A stretch of DNA of 64,000 bases from Tipula vernalis. Taxonomy: Eukaryota > Arthropoda > Insecta > Diptera > Tipulidae. A program made the position numbers and the translations under genes. How positions within the stretch are numbered: the stretch's first letter is position 1; each line of letters starts with the position of its first letter. The notes under the pieces are model-generated. The model searched no databases. It was not told the DNA's origin and saw nothing but the letters and a program-made list of their open reading frames with translations. Positions 1 through 12,040 of the stretch are shown here, piece by piece. The stretch spans positions 93,844,311 to 93,908,310 of the forward strand of contig OY282560.1 in assembly GCA_958295665.1 (NCBI GenBank), read 5' to 3'.

Positions 1-1215
1 GGACCACAGCTCTTCTTCTCTAAAAAACTGTCGGATGCCGAAAAAAATATTCCGCATTCGATCGGCAATTAATCGCAATATATCTGGATATATCTGGCAC
101 TTCAGATATTTTGACGAAGGTCGGGATTTCACCTACTACAACGATCACAAACCTCTGGCCAGAGCAATTCAGTCTAAAACTAAACGTAATCCGAGGCAAT
201 CTCGCCACCTGTCGAGCATCCGGCCACAGTCGAGACTCACATCGACTTGCAAAAAATCGTAAACGCACAAAAAGCAGACCTAGAGCTTCAGAATTCATTT
301 TCTGGTTCCGAATGTCACACTAGCTCATCAATGAAACTACCTAGAGCTTTTCAAACTACCTGGCTTCGAAATCATCTGCAAAATCACTACTGGGAACAAT
401 CGCCTATATATCGCAGATTCACTGCGTCGAACCATACCATTGTGGGACAATTTAAGATTCCGCCTGGTCGATTTGAGCGCATCTACTTAGACATCGTAGG
501 ACCACTTCCGCCATCTAATGGATATTCATATCTACTCACTTGTGTCGATCGTTTCATTCGCTGGCCTGAAGCATACTGCTTGACCAATATGTAAGCTGCA
601 ACCATAGCCACTACATTCGTCAACAATTACGTATCACGATTCGACGTGTCCCTACAAATCATAACTGATCAAGGCACGCCATTTGAGTCCAAGCTTTTCA
701 CCGAGTTAACAAAACCCCTTGGCTCACGGTTTACCATCCACAAGCCAATGGCATGGTCGAACGCTTCGGAAATACCAATCGTACTCGGAAATACCAATCG
801 TTAAGGAAGTTCTTAAGTCCTAACCAGTTGAACTGGTTTACGGTCAAACAATCAAGTTACCCCCGGTGAGTTCTTTATTGAAAATCCTCCTTCACCACTT
901 CCAGCTACCGACACAGTCATCGACCAACTGCGACAAACCATGCGTAACCTTATACCAAAAACACCACGTCATTCCAAACAAGTTGACGTTTTTGTTCCAA
1001 AATCGCTCAACAACTGCGATTTTATTTTCATAAGAACAGACAAGGTTCGCACGGGATTAGCTCCTCCCTATGATGGTCCGTATAAAGATATACGGAAATT
1101 TAGAAAACATTTCGTCTTATCGATTAATGGAAAAAATTCCAACGTTGTCCACGATCGACTAAAACCAGCAAAAACCGTTCGTATTGCCTCCACTCACACA
1201 ATCATTCTCTAGGGA
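1..1215 (+). pseudogene. Ty3/gypsy (CsRn1/Kabuki-like) pol, RNase H to integrase, degenerate
   Basis: This is the 3' part of a retrotransposon polyprotein, spread over several frames and entering from before the window. Bases 1-230 give RNase H-like pieces ('FFSKKLSDAEKNI' and a 'DHKPLARA' segment in another frame). Bases 450-595 give an integrase core start ('FERIYLDIVGPLPPSNG', 'TCVDRFIRWPEAY'), where the D of 'LDIVGP' fits the first catalytic Asp. After a stop at about 592 the core continues with 'IITDQGTPFESKLF' (about 658-705), the second Asp region, and is then rearranged. Bases 940-1212 encode an integrase tail with 'PPYDGPYK' and 'HDRLKPAK', the C-terminal signature I associate with the CsRn1/Kabuki branch of Ty3 elements. 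Product in life: RNase H degrades the RNA template and integrase inserts the cDNA. This copy cannot make either intact. Family level is secure; the clade is an inference. Confidence 0.8.
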
Positions 1216-1710
1216 GGGGGAGATCACTTGCGGCGGAGTCCTGCAACGGCCTGCTCATTTATTCAAACATTTATGCATTCAATTCTTACATTCACTCACA
1301 CACATTCGAAATGAAAAGAACGCACCTATCTCGCAAGCATAATAACGCAGCAACACGAAACATGACGCAACAAAATATTGTAAAACAAAAATATTTTACT
1401 ATATATTCTGATTTGGTAAAAGAAGTGTGCAGCAGCCATATTGGCTCTTTCAAAAATTTTAATTTAATAAATAAATTCATTACAATATTTATATTGTTTA
1501 TCTTTCCAATTTGATTTATCGTTGAAAATCGGTAAACATTTGTTCGTGTACGTTTTAATTCATATCACAGAGGTGAATTATAAGTAATAAATTGGTGTAA
1601 TTCAAGTGGATCAAAATGGTGTTATAATAAATAAGTTTGTATTACGTTTAAAATCATAAAAATCGGGTGTTTTAATTCATTCACACACAACAACGACCCG
1701 ATAAGTTCAC
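1211..1710 (+). mobile_element. Polypurine tract and probable 3' LTR of the Ty3/gypsy relic
   Basis: Immediately after the integrase stop there is a purine run (1211-1222), the expected plus-strand primer site. A TG-initiated sequence starts at about 1229 and continues to about 1700, ending near 'aacgacccgataagttcac'. This is the position and size expected for a 3' LTR. No second LTR copy is in the window, so both limits are inferred from position only. Confidence 0.5.
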
Positions 1711-3186
1711 GAGCTATAAATGAGCTCTTAACTTTCCGGACCAAACATTTGATCACGATTGTCATGGAAAATTCGGAAACGCAGCGTACTACAAAATACT
1801 TACTTTTGCTATATCTAACAGTATTTCATATATAGACTTGTTTCTGTGGACTATGGATATCTACTCAGTTTCTTAATTATTCTTCACAAAAATTTTGATT
1901 ATTCGTTATCAACGTAGAAATGAATCTTAAGCATAATTATTTCCCAGTCGTACTGGCGAGTGATGCCACGATTCAAAAAGCACAATCAACAGCTTGTGAT
2001 TATTGCTTCATCATATGTAGAGTGTTTAAGGGTTGCTTATCTTATCACCTCGCCAACCGAAGATCATTTCTTTTAACACGGATATAAACGCGCAATAACT
2101 TCAATGTTATCTTTTTAGAGCGCCTCACCATAAGCAATACAATTCATGGAATGACAGAATTTGTCTGTGATAACTATAAAGGCTTATTTTGAACATTCAA
2201 ATATCAGACTTTTACGTTTCTCCTTGAATGTTAATAATCCCAATTTCAAATGCTGCGTTCGGTTCAAGAGAGGTGAACAGCGAGCAGCGGCGGTATCAAT
2301 ATATACAATTTCAAGTAACACTCTCGCAGTTACTCGCCATATAAAAATCATCGAGCTACAAATTATTGGTAATAGCACAACGATAATAAGAAAATCCTTC
2401 GGCGATCGAAACACGACCGAACTCCATTTTTCTTATGAAAATGAAGTTCTTGCGTTTTCATATCAATTTGCCACCCCGGAAGCTAAACCAATTAGAAAAA
2501 TTATCTCAAATCGAAATTAGAATAGTGAAAGTCAGGGTATATATTTGTATCTTATTTTAGCTACCACACTAGCTTATGTTACCTATTTCGATTATAAATA
2601 AATCTAGTTAATATTAATCATTTCTTAATTTTCTTTAATTATTTTACTTTGAAAGTTTTTCGAAGCTTTTGAGATTATTGGAATTAATGTTAAGTACATT
2701 TGACATTTTTGAAAATATTCGAAATTATTTGAGGGTTTTTGAGTTTATTAACTTATAATTAACCAAGATTTTCAAGGTATCTATTTCTATACTACTGAAA
2801 ATTAATCAGGAAAAACAATTGAAGCAAATTTTAAAATATGGATAGGAAAACCTCGTACCTTTTATAATATAATCCAAAATATATAAAATGTATACTTTGT
2901 AATTCATGCAAGCTGTGGCATATTTAACATCTTTTTAAAGTTTATTTTAATATAAATGGCCCAATCCCTGCTTATATTCTAAAATGAAATTTTCAAATTC
3001 GTTATTTCAAAATTCGAGGCAATAGATTTTTTCACGTAGACCTACAATTTTAGCAAACTTACATAAATGGATTTTCAGGCCACACCATGATGTTATTACC
3101 TCGAAAAGCAAATTATGAGGAAAGTTAACAAAAAGCATTCAAAAGTTTCAATATTTAAATTTGCAGCCAAATTAAAGGGAACAAAG
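1711..3186. other. AT-rich stretch without a recognised gene
   Basis: Nothing recognisable by composition or translation. A 119-codon open frame at 2161-2520 (plus) has no domain or motif I know and no start or splice context, so it is not called. Confidence 0.6.
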
Positions 3187-4083
3187 TACTACCTTGATCA
3201 ACAAGTTCCCGGAATAACCACCGTGTGGCGCTCCCATCGTTCCGATTTGAGTTCTGTTTTTTTTAAGTTGGTACATCTGTTGTTGATATTCCCTCTAAAT
3301 CTTAGCGTCATAGCTTGACATTTGCAAAAGTTACGTAGTCAAGAGTACATCTATCTCTGTGTGTGTTGGCGATTATTTACAATTTTAGACAGGATTTGCG
3401 AGGCTGAATCCGATCCCACATTCATCAAAAGGATCGTTACTGGAGACGAGACGTGGGTTTGTGAGAAACACGCAATCCAGACATCAGGCAAGTGAATGGC
3501 GTTCACCAAAAAAAAACACGTCGCTTTCAGTCAAAAAAGAAGGCAATGCTCACGGTTTTCATGGATTAGAACGGTGTAGTGCATCATGAATTTTTGCCAG
3601 AAGGCCAGACCGTAAACAAAGAGTATTATTTGGGCGTTATGAGACGTTTGCGTGAAGCAATTCGCCGAAAGAGACCAGAATTGTGGGCAGAAAACTCGTG
3701 GATTTTGCACCATGATAACGCATCGTCGCACAGTGCCATCATTATTCGTAATTTTTTGACGAAAAATGCAACAAATACCATCCAACAGCCACCGAATTCA
3801 CCTGATTTGGCTCCCTGTGACTTCTTTCTGTTCAATCGAGTTAAAAAACCATTACGGGGAACGCGTTTCAGCAGCCGAGAGGAAATAATGGAAAAATCGC
3901 CAACACACACAGAGTAGATGTACTCTTGACTACGTAATTTTTGCAAATGTCAAGCTATGACGCTAAGATTTAGAGGGAATATCAACAACAGATGTACCAA
4001 CTTAACAAAAAAACAGAACTCAAATCGGAACGATGGGAGCGCCACACGGTGGTTATTCCGAGAACTTGCTGATCAAGGTAGTA
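3187..4083 (+). mobile_element. Internally deleted mariner with ~185-bp terminal inverted repeats
   Basis: The sequence starting TACTACCTTGATC at 3187 recurs as its reverse complement ending at 4083. The match extends, with few differences, to about 3374 on the left and back to about 3896 on the right, so each arm is about 185 bp. TA at 3187-3188 and 4082-4083 is the expected mariner target duplication. Total length of about 897 bp is short for a mariner (typically about 1.3 kb), because the transposase N-terminal DNA-binding part is missing and the C-terminus is cut. Arms this long are unusual for mariner, whose ends are typically about 30 bp. Confidence 0.85.
3391..3917 (+). pseudogene. mariner transposase (DD34D) remnant
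   Basis: Translation in more than one frame gives 'DPTFIKRIVTGDETWV' (first catalytic Asp region, about 3409-3456), 'VHHEFLPEGQTVNKEYYL', 'WILHHDNASSHSA' and 'SPDLAPCDFFLF'. From the Asp of HHDN to the Asp of CDFF there are 34 residues, the DD34D spacing that defines mariner. The N-terminal helix-turn-helix domain is absent, a frameshift lies near 3520, and the open frame ends in the right inverted repeat at 3917. It is therefore non-functional. In intact relatives this enzyme cuts the element out and pastes it at TA sites. Confidence 0.85.
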
Positions 4084-4200
4084 TTTCATTTTGGATGACT
4101 GAGCTAACGAATGGATTTTAATATTGGTTTTCCAACGCAAATTGTAGAAGAGAACGAGTAGCCAAAAAAGGAGGTGTAGTAGTACCGTACGTAACAGTAT

Positions 4201-4560
4201 TTAATTTGTAAGTGGGCCTACATTGCACCGCCAAAAAATATACTGGTATTGCTGGTCGCTCGGGTGAACAAGTATCTGTCGGTACATTTTGCAAATATCC
4301 GCACTGAATGCATAACGATGTGATCTAAACCGAATTAATATAGAAAACAGTTCGTTTTGCACCACAGCTCCAGTCATTAAAATATGATTCAATGAGTAAC
4401 CTGTTGACGATTTTGCTGAGCCATCGAACACTACTCTTAATTTGGTAGAAGATGACTCAGCCTTCACTACACAGTGATGGGGCAAATAGAAGTTTGATTC
4501 TTTCACTTGTACAGTTTCGAGGAAACAAATTGAGAATGAGCTGTTGATTTCTGACTTGTA
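4201..4560 (-). pseudogene. BEL/Pao reverse transcriptase N-terminal fragment
   Basis: The minus strand encodes 'FYLPHHCVVK', 'STKLRVVFDGSAKSS' and 'FSADICKMYRQI', the entry to the RT palm with the motif A aspartate, in BEL/Pao style. It ends at about 4201, before the YxDD motif, so most of RT, RNase H and integrase are lost. It belongs with the protease and gag fragments at 6102-8060 on the same strand. The expected junction with them ('LGHMELV' to 'ESNFYLPHH') is interrupted by the insertion at about 4561-6100. Confidence 0.85.
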
Positions 4561-6100
4561 TTTAAATGGAACGTGTAATTTTAATTCGGTTCATCGATAA
4601 ATAATTGAGATTAAAACAAAAAGGTTGCACTGTATTTTTTAAACTTTTATAGCAATTAGTTGACTTTGATGTGAGTCGGGTGGCATCTGTGGTAAGATAA
4701 AAATATTTATTTTCCATTTGGAAAAGACTTGGAGTAATTCACAATGGCATATCGTCCAACTTTCCTCATAGATGCCTCTCCTATAGTAATTGTTTTTGGT
4801 AATTTGATTGGAGAGTGAGTGGGGGAAAAAAATTATGATCTATAAAAGCGCGGCAACGGTGTCAATCGAGAGAGTTGCAAAAAAATTTTTGGGAGATACA
4901 GTTTGATCGTCAAGAAGAGGTGCCATTTGGTTTGCTGTCTGGTCGTAGGTAAATTATTAAATAATATAAGAATAAAAAAAATAAAATAAAACAAAAATAT
5001 AAATAACGTTTAGTGAAAATTGGATTAACATTTTTGTGATTAGTTTACCTAAGAATAAAATGGTTATAATAATTATATTATAGAGTTTATATACAGACTT
5101 ATACATATATTAATATAAGTGAGTTTTACAAGCGGTGATAACATTTTTTTTATGCTTGTCAAAACGTAGTTGGTTGATTAAACCGTAAGATACGTTATTG
5201 TGATTGTGAATTTAACAGTGAATAAGGGGAGTGTGAATAAGTATATGTACGGAATGGGGAGAGTTTTTTTGTTCTCGATATAAGCCACACGTTTTATTAT
5301 AATTTGCAATGTAGTACGTATTTATTTGATTTTGTGGAAGTTTAGTTGCACTATTAGTTGATTTAAATTTACATAAGGAATCAGCAATTTTTTTTTTTGG
5401 TTTCCGAATCATAAACTTTAATTTTTTTTTTCAAAGTCGGAAGGGTGCAACTAACTTTTCAGAATGGCGGCCGTATTTTAACACCAAATGGACAGCATGG
5501 TCACAATTCTATGAAGAGGGGATCTACCAATAATACCATCGGTAAGTTACCAAAACATTTAACTCCCAGATTTTTCTTTTATTTTCATTTCCGTTTAGTT
5601 TTTCCTTGAATTCACAATATTTACCCTTAGCAACTTGAACCTACGCCAGAGTGGACTGCTCCAAGTGTGAAGCCGGTGCAATTTCAAGCGTGTTGATGTC
5701 ATGGCGCCCAACTTACCTCAAAGATAATTTTTTTTTTTTGACATCGTGTTGCTGCAGGGTGGAATATTTTTATTATTATTATTTGCAACGTTTTTCTGTT
5801 CATCAAATTATTTATTTTTGGTTAATATTTTGATTTTCTAACTTTTTTTTTTTTCTCCTCTATAAATTAGAATGCAAAATAACGGAATGTAGAGAGAAAA
5901 GGAAACCTTCAGAAATCAAGAGGCCATTCATAATTTTTATTATTAATAATTTGACTAAGATCAACCATTTTTGTAATAGATTTTTCATCTTGTTTTAATT
6001 ATTAAAATTATTCTATTTACGTTTTCTCTATTAATTTAAAAATAAAAACTTTAATTGTAAAATAAAAATTTGGAAAAAAAGAATATATGAGGTATGGGTT
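4561..6100. mobile_element. Unidentified insertion inside the BEL relic
   Basis: About 1.5 kb of AT-rich DNA separates two pieces that are adjacent in intact BEL pol genes. It holds promoter- and splice-like signals on the plus strand: a TATAAAAG box at about 4841, a pyrimidine run ending in AG at about 5460, and an ATG at about 5511 followed by a GTAAGT donor-like site at about 5541. No long open frame or known domain was seen and I could not find clear terminal repeats, so the class of element is unknown. It may carry a captured 5' exon or an LTR-like promoter. Confidence 0.4.
4839..4850 (+). promoter_or_regulatory. TATA box-like sequence
   Basis: A TATAAAAG motif lies about 30 bases upstream of a less AT-rich segment (4865-4950) that could be the start of a transcript. 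The surrounding DNA is strongly AT-rich, so chance occurrence is a real possibility. Confidence 0.25.
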
Positions 6101-6101
6101 T

Positions 6102-7040
6102 TTATTTTATGCCAAAGTACACGCTACACACTTGGTCTACCAATTCCATGTGACCCAACTTTTGATGAGAGTGTCCTAACACGGAAGGAGAATTAGAAAA
6201 TGGTAGCCTAACCACAAACCTTCCCGACTCGTCTCTTGAAAATGTTTCAACGAAGTGGCGATTACACATATTACCTTGAAGCACACTGTTATTAGTAGTC
6301 TCGCATTGATCATTCCCCCAAAGTTTTTCCAACAAATCATCAAGACGTTGAGAATCAGACTCAGTAGACGTAGACACCACATTACTGCATCTAGAAAATG
6401 ATGAAGCTGTGGTACCACCAATCACTACCCAGCCTAATACTGTGTTTTGTAAGATAGGCAGTTCGTTTCCTAGTGTAATCTGTCCTACCGATTGTAGTTG
6501 ACCATACACTTCTGCGTCCAAAAGAAGATCAATGGTTCGTGACTTGAAGAACTGTGGATCTGCGAGTTTAATGTTGGCTGGGACTGGCCAACTGGAAATA
6601 TCACATTTAATTGAAGGTTGATACTCGGAGATTTTGCGCATAATATGCGCTTGAATTTGACATGAAAATTCGTTTATGCGAGATCGAACATCCAAACTTG
6701 TATATTGAGTAGATTTTGCTGGAGTGCCTCCGATACCACTTATATTGACATATGACGTAACCAATTCAATATATATACGTTTGGAGAATGCCTCCGTTAT
6801 AAAATTCAATTGAGAGCCTGAATCAAGAATTGCTCGAGCCGTGATTTTTAGCCCTTGACTGTCTATAATATCGACCAGGTTTGCTGGTAGGCGTAATGTG
6901 CCGAGAGACTCTAGCGGAACATCAGATGATGAACACGGTGTGATAGTTTGTGAAGAAGAACTATTTAACCATGGAGGCTGATTTGAATTGTTTAATGTCT
7001 TCGAGTTTACGTGAAGAAGGGTGTGATGCCTTGATTTACA
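6102..7040 (-). pseudogene. BEL/Pao aspartyl protease (DUF1758-type) and pol linker
   Basis: On the minus strand, just upstream of and frameshifted from the main open frame (6102-6809), 'ARAILDSGSQLNFITEAF' carries the protease Asp in the form usual for BEL/Pao (DSGSQ). Downstream come 'LADPQFFKSRTIDLLLDAEVY' split segments and 'GWVVIGG', typical of the DUF1758/pol spacer. The frame ends in 'KLGHMELVDQ', where RT should start. The protease releases Gag and RT from the polyprotein. At least one frameshift (about 6815) and an in-frame deletion after 'SVLGHSH' mark it as dead. The next piece of the gene is at 4201-4560, beyond an insertion. Confidence 0.85.
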
Positions 7041-8060
7041 TACCCGGCAGTTCTCTTAATTGCTGCATTGAGCTAGAGTGTGTGATGATCTAAGGGAATT
7101 TATACATAACTGCAGCTTCCCAACATTCTGATTACGTCCGTCAGCTGACATTGCTAAAAACTGATAACACCTCAGAATCGAATGACCAGCTTTCTTACAC
7201 AACTCACAATGATAGTTTTTGGTGGTTGTAAAGACTGTAGCAGTTCGCTGGACTTGGTTTGGTTGACTTGGCTTATGTTGCTTTTGCAATTTCGTTGAGG
7301 TTGCTGGTGACGAGTCGACTTTGGCTTTACACACCTCAATTTTGTTGCTACGAATTTGTATGAAGGAGCAAATGTCCTTGAAGGTGGGAATCGCATAGCG
7401 AGGTGCTTCGTCTCTCCATCTCATTTTCGTGTCTGGATCCAGCTTAGTGTACATTAAATGCACGAGTAGATCATCCCAATATTGAACTGATCGCTTCAAT
7501 GTAATCAAGGACCTTATGTGTGAGTTAAATTCATCTACTAAGTTTAATAGGTTAATTGATGTTGGTTGCTCTTCTGTGATTTGAATGGGTTTATCAAACC
7601 GTTCGAAAAGTAAACGTCGAGCTTCTTCATAATTGGCTGATACAAAATCTAAATTTTCAAAAGCCTTTGACGCAATACCCTTTACTGAGTGATTTAGATA
7701 TTGTAATTTCGTTAAATCATTCAGTTTTGGGTTATTATGGACGTGATTGTCAAATGACTCAATGAAGCCCTTCCATTTGGTTATTTCACCATAGTAAGTA
7801 TCAAGCATAATCTCAGGAAGCTTTGGAATAAAGGACAGCGTGTCAGGCTGCATAAATGGAGACGTTCCTTTTTTTGATTTTAAGCTCATCAAGCCTTTCT
7901 TCTAATGCAGGCCGTAATTCATAATAGTATCGACTGACCGTTGAACGAATGTCTGAATCTACTTGTGTTTCATCAAATGTTTCTAAGTCTAACTGATAAT
8001 CCTGGAATGAAGTGTAAAATCCCTAATCAAATCGGACAAACGCAATTTAATTTGAGAAAT
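7041..8060 (-). pseudogene. BEL/Pao gag (DUF1759) with zinc knuckles
   Basis: The main frame (7056-7892) encodes a DUF1759-type Gag core: 'KLPEIMLDTYYGEITKW', 'FDNHVHNNPKLNDLTKLQYL' and 'SANYEEARRLLFERFDKP' are the hallmark pieces. A knuckle-like 'CELCKKAGH' and, after a stop, 'CRVCKSRHHTLLH' follow at the C-terminal side (about 7030-7210). A frameshift at about 7885 separates an upstream N-terminal part ('YYYELRPALEERLDEL') that extends to about 8050. Gag forms the particle that packages element RNA. Together with 4201-6809 this is one minus-strand BEL element; no LTR was identified. Confidence 0.85.
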
Positions 8061-11000
8061 GGAGGATGAAGATAGTTTGTTTTGCACAAATTCAGTCAAT
8101 TCAGTTAGTGATCGAGTATATAAATTATGAAAAAATAAAAATACAGTTGCCCAACCCTCAGTCGGACACGACTTTCTACAACGAATTTTTTCATCTGGTG
8201 GTTAACAGTAACAAAATCAAAAAAATGCCACAAACCATTAAATTTAATAATTTTGGTTCGCGATAATTTATTTGCGTGTTATAAATTAAATTTGAAGTCA
8301 ATTAATTGAAACACGAAGAATTCTATAAGTCCTTGGACAGCAGGGAAAGAATTTTTTTTGTTTTCCGTTTCAATACACTTCCAACAAATGATAAATTTGG
8401 CCAATTTATTTTAGTTTTTACGATGTTGAAAATTTTTGTTTGGTGCTAATTATTTTGACGCCGGTTTATTGGCAACCAACGGTAATATTTTCCGATTTTA
8501 ATAATTTATGTGTTCAATGCCGGCAACAAAGACAGACTTTTATAGCGTTCGAGAATTTGTCTGAGTAGGGAGAAATTAACAAATCGATTGAGTAAGACCA
8601 GCAACAGCGAAGATCCGGTACAAATGACTCTTCATTATTGATAGCAGTTTCGAAATTGAACCGTGTTTGAATAATAAATCATTAATTTGTACAACCATAA
8701 GAGAATAACCACATCTTTAAAATTGCGAACCACGCTATTATTCAGTTATTTATGAACCGTTTGCAATTTAACAAACTCATTCATCGGTATCGGAAATAAA
8801 AATAAATAAGAAAAACAAAAGAAAACCATTTATGAAATATTTTCTTTTGTTTCCGTAGAATTTAATTTTCTGTAACGAAAAAATTTTACCCGCGAGGCAT
8901 AATTAAAGTATACAAAATGCCGATAAAACATTTTTCAAGCGGTTAGTAATAATTTTTGATGTGACAAAAATAAATTTTAGAAGGTTAGCAATAATTAAGA
9001 AGAAAATACTTAAGCTAACGAAGGTACTCGTATAACATAATTATTATAAAGTGAAGGACACGCGCATTAAAAATCGATCAAAATTATTTCACATTTTGTT
9101 GGTATTTTCTGGCTGTTTTGAAATTCGATATTATAATGAGAATAAAACTCAAACATCAACAAGATTGTAAAGAGACTAATTTGCATAATTAAATTCATTG
9201 TTTTTAGTGTTCCATTGTCCTTAATAACATAGATTTTACCTATAAGAATGATGTCATTTTTTTTTTGTTGACTGTAAGATTTGAGGTCAAACAAAATTGA
9301 TATTGATGAATTGGGCGTGTTCCTTCTTACTATCGTATCAAAGGAGACTGTAGATGGACCTGGATAAAATAAATTTATTGCTAAGTTTTTTTCTTATCAA
9401 AATTTAAATGATTTTTTGATTGATTATGATTGATGTAAAAAAATGTATGTACTTGACTTTGAAAGGCCAATTCTCTTTTGGTCGGTCATTTTTTTTTCTT
9501 CTGCTCAGTCTACTAACAGTATGATACTTATTTTACTTTCTTTTATTTAAATTTTCGATTTGTGTAGATTTATGTCTTATGATCTGTCGTTTCGGCTTTC
9601 TGATGCTTGTAGTTTGACTATAATGGCATTTTCATTAGAATTCTTCCAACAAAGACACGGTTATAGTTTTATTCAAAATGCATGACAATTTTGTTCTTCT
9701 TCGGTGAGAATTTTCGGTGCAAAATGACTTTCACGGACTCCCAAACTCTTTTTAATACCTAATTGATATATTCAGTGACTGCTTGTCTAAAAAATTATTC
9801 TTAATACTTTAGAATATCTATGGCTTGGATAAAATTAAAGCATTGAAATTTATTTTGATTCAGATGGATTAATAGGAGAACTCGTTCCCTCTCGGATCAC
9901 CAGCTCCAACCGAGCTAGGATCAATAACGGAAATAAGGGCCGCCTGCTTTGGAATTGAAAGTTTTTGCAATAGCGGTTAGGGAAAAAATTAATTCTGGCG
10001 ACCAGTGTCCCCAATAACCATGTTTGTCTTTCAGTTAAACGAGCTAATGGGATTTTTAGTCACTTGATTGTGCACTACTGATAAATATTCGTTGATTTAA
10101 GTGGTGAATGTTATAAAATTTATATGCATCAATTTGTAAAATTTGGATATTTAAAAATTAAATCGTGGTCGGTCTCTTGGTAATCCAGACAAATGGTATT
10201 CATTGTTTCTGCTACAAGAAAAGTGTTTAGGGTTGCTAATCGTTTCATATGTAAGTACCTGCTTCTTCTACCCAATTTCTAAAGTATAGTATATTGTAAA
10301 TATCGCCTAATTATTAGTAATTTTCTTTTATGTTCCATGCAACCAAGAAACATTCAGCATAAAATCGTCCCAATGAAAAATCCATCAGAAAATCGATTGG
10401 TATCAGAACCAAATTCCATTGCTACTGATATATTGAGCTAAATTGAGCTTTGGACCCTTAACACATTTCGGGTGGTAATTTGCTAAACAAATGTGTGGCG
10501 GTGTATGCAAAACATTTCATAAAATGTTCTCTTTTGGGTTGTTGTTTTTTTGTAGAATTACTAGAAACTAATTACGCCAATTCTTGTGGAACCCCACCAT
10601 TAACTAATTTTTCATCACTATAAATGGTCTGTATGCAGTCACACGCCTCTAATACCGACATCAAAAGGCTGTAACATAAAAAATGACAAATTTCTGCTAC
10701 TTTTCTGAACTGATGTTGGAAACGGAAAAATTGTTAGACGATGATTGCATTTTTATTGGTAGAAATTTTAGAATCTGTATACAAGATTGGCTACCGAAGC
10801 AACCAACAATGTTCTCATCAAAAATCAACCACATCCGGAAGTATTTATATTTCCAAATTGCGAGGTTTCCGTTTGTGCTATGAAATTGCAAAATATTCAC
10901 GGAGGAAGTTAGATTATATTGCCAAGTTCAGTGAATTTTCACTGTGAGAAATTCCAAAAGAAGGCAACCCCATAAGAATAAACAATTACATTAACCAGTG

Positions 11001-12040
11001 ATGTACAACTGGACACCTTGGATTTAATCAATATTACTTTCAAATCGGATACCTTAGGAAATGTATTACAACCTTTAGTTGGAACGGCGGAGTATATCAA
11101 ACATCAAACAATTTAAACTTCACTGAAGGACCAATTTCCGCCCCACAACCGTCGCAAACCAACAATGCATAATCGAACATCACCCGTCTCGATTATCAGA
11201 AAATATGTGGCAGCCCAATAATGTGTTACCAAAATCCACCTGTTCCAGGATCGTCGTACTGATTCCGACATCAAACAATAATAATCAATGATAGGAAGCA
11301 AAAATCCAGAGAATCACTTTTGGAGTTTTATTATGATGTAATGAAAATTGCTGTTCCGTTACGAATGGCTTTGCCTGGTAGTTAACTTCTGTAAGCATAC
11401 ATTTAGTGGGAAATTTTTGCAATCCATTGCAGATCTGGTTAGCATATGCGTGGCTACCGAAAATGTTTGGAAGCGGGGTGGTTTTGTACCAGAGGCCACC
11501 ATGAACTAACGACATAATATTCACGAGATTATAATTATACTCCGGCAATTAGTAATGCTTCGGGAATTCCTTCAACAGTACTTCCAAGTGACGAAAGAGA
11601 GCAAGTTGTGAATATGAATCATTTAAGAAAGCCCAAAAATCCAAATTCAGAGGATTCAGGGCATTCAGAGCGGGTCACTCATTTTTTCATTGCGACATTC
11701 CAATGCAGAAAATCATTTTAACCCTACCTTGAATACTTTGTAATCGTCGACAGAGAAACCCCTCTGTGGTAAGGCAGCTAATTGGATCTCGTCATTTCCG
11801 AACACAAAATCACCCAACAGTTATATTAAATCACACCGAACCGGCTTCGATTTGCCGCAGAAAGAGAGACCCTCAGAGCCCTTTCAAACTAAACAGAGAT
11901 TGCGGTTTAAAATAGCTGAGACAATATTTACTGCTGAAGGGGAGTTAGATAACGATAATCAGCGCCTTTAGCAGAGGACCTGAGGATTTCATTGACCGTT
12001 ATAATTTTACTTTAATATCAATGCCGATTGAATTTGGTGT
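8061..12040. other. Long AT-rich region without recognised genes
   Basis: Four kilobases with only short, unremarkable open frames on both strands. The part from about 10980 to 11850 is less AT-rich and may be a decayed element, but no domain could be read in any frame. Confidence 0.5.

Noticed and set aside
2161..2520. 119-codon open frame as a host gene
   Set aside because: No motif, no homology that I recognise and no promoter or splice context; length is unremarkable in this base composition.
10683..10947. Overlapping open frames on both strands
   Set aside because: Short, mutually overlapping and without recognisable domain; chance frames are the simpler reading.
11285..11548. 87-codon open frame (minus) in a less AT-rich stretch
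   Set aside because: No family recognised in any frame; could be a decayed element but this is not supportable.
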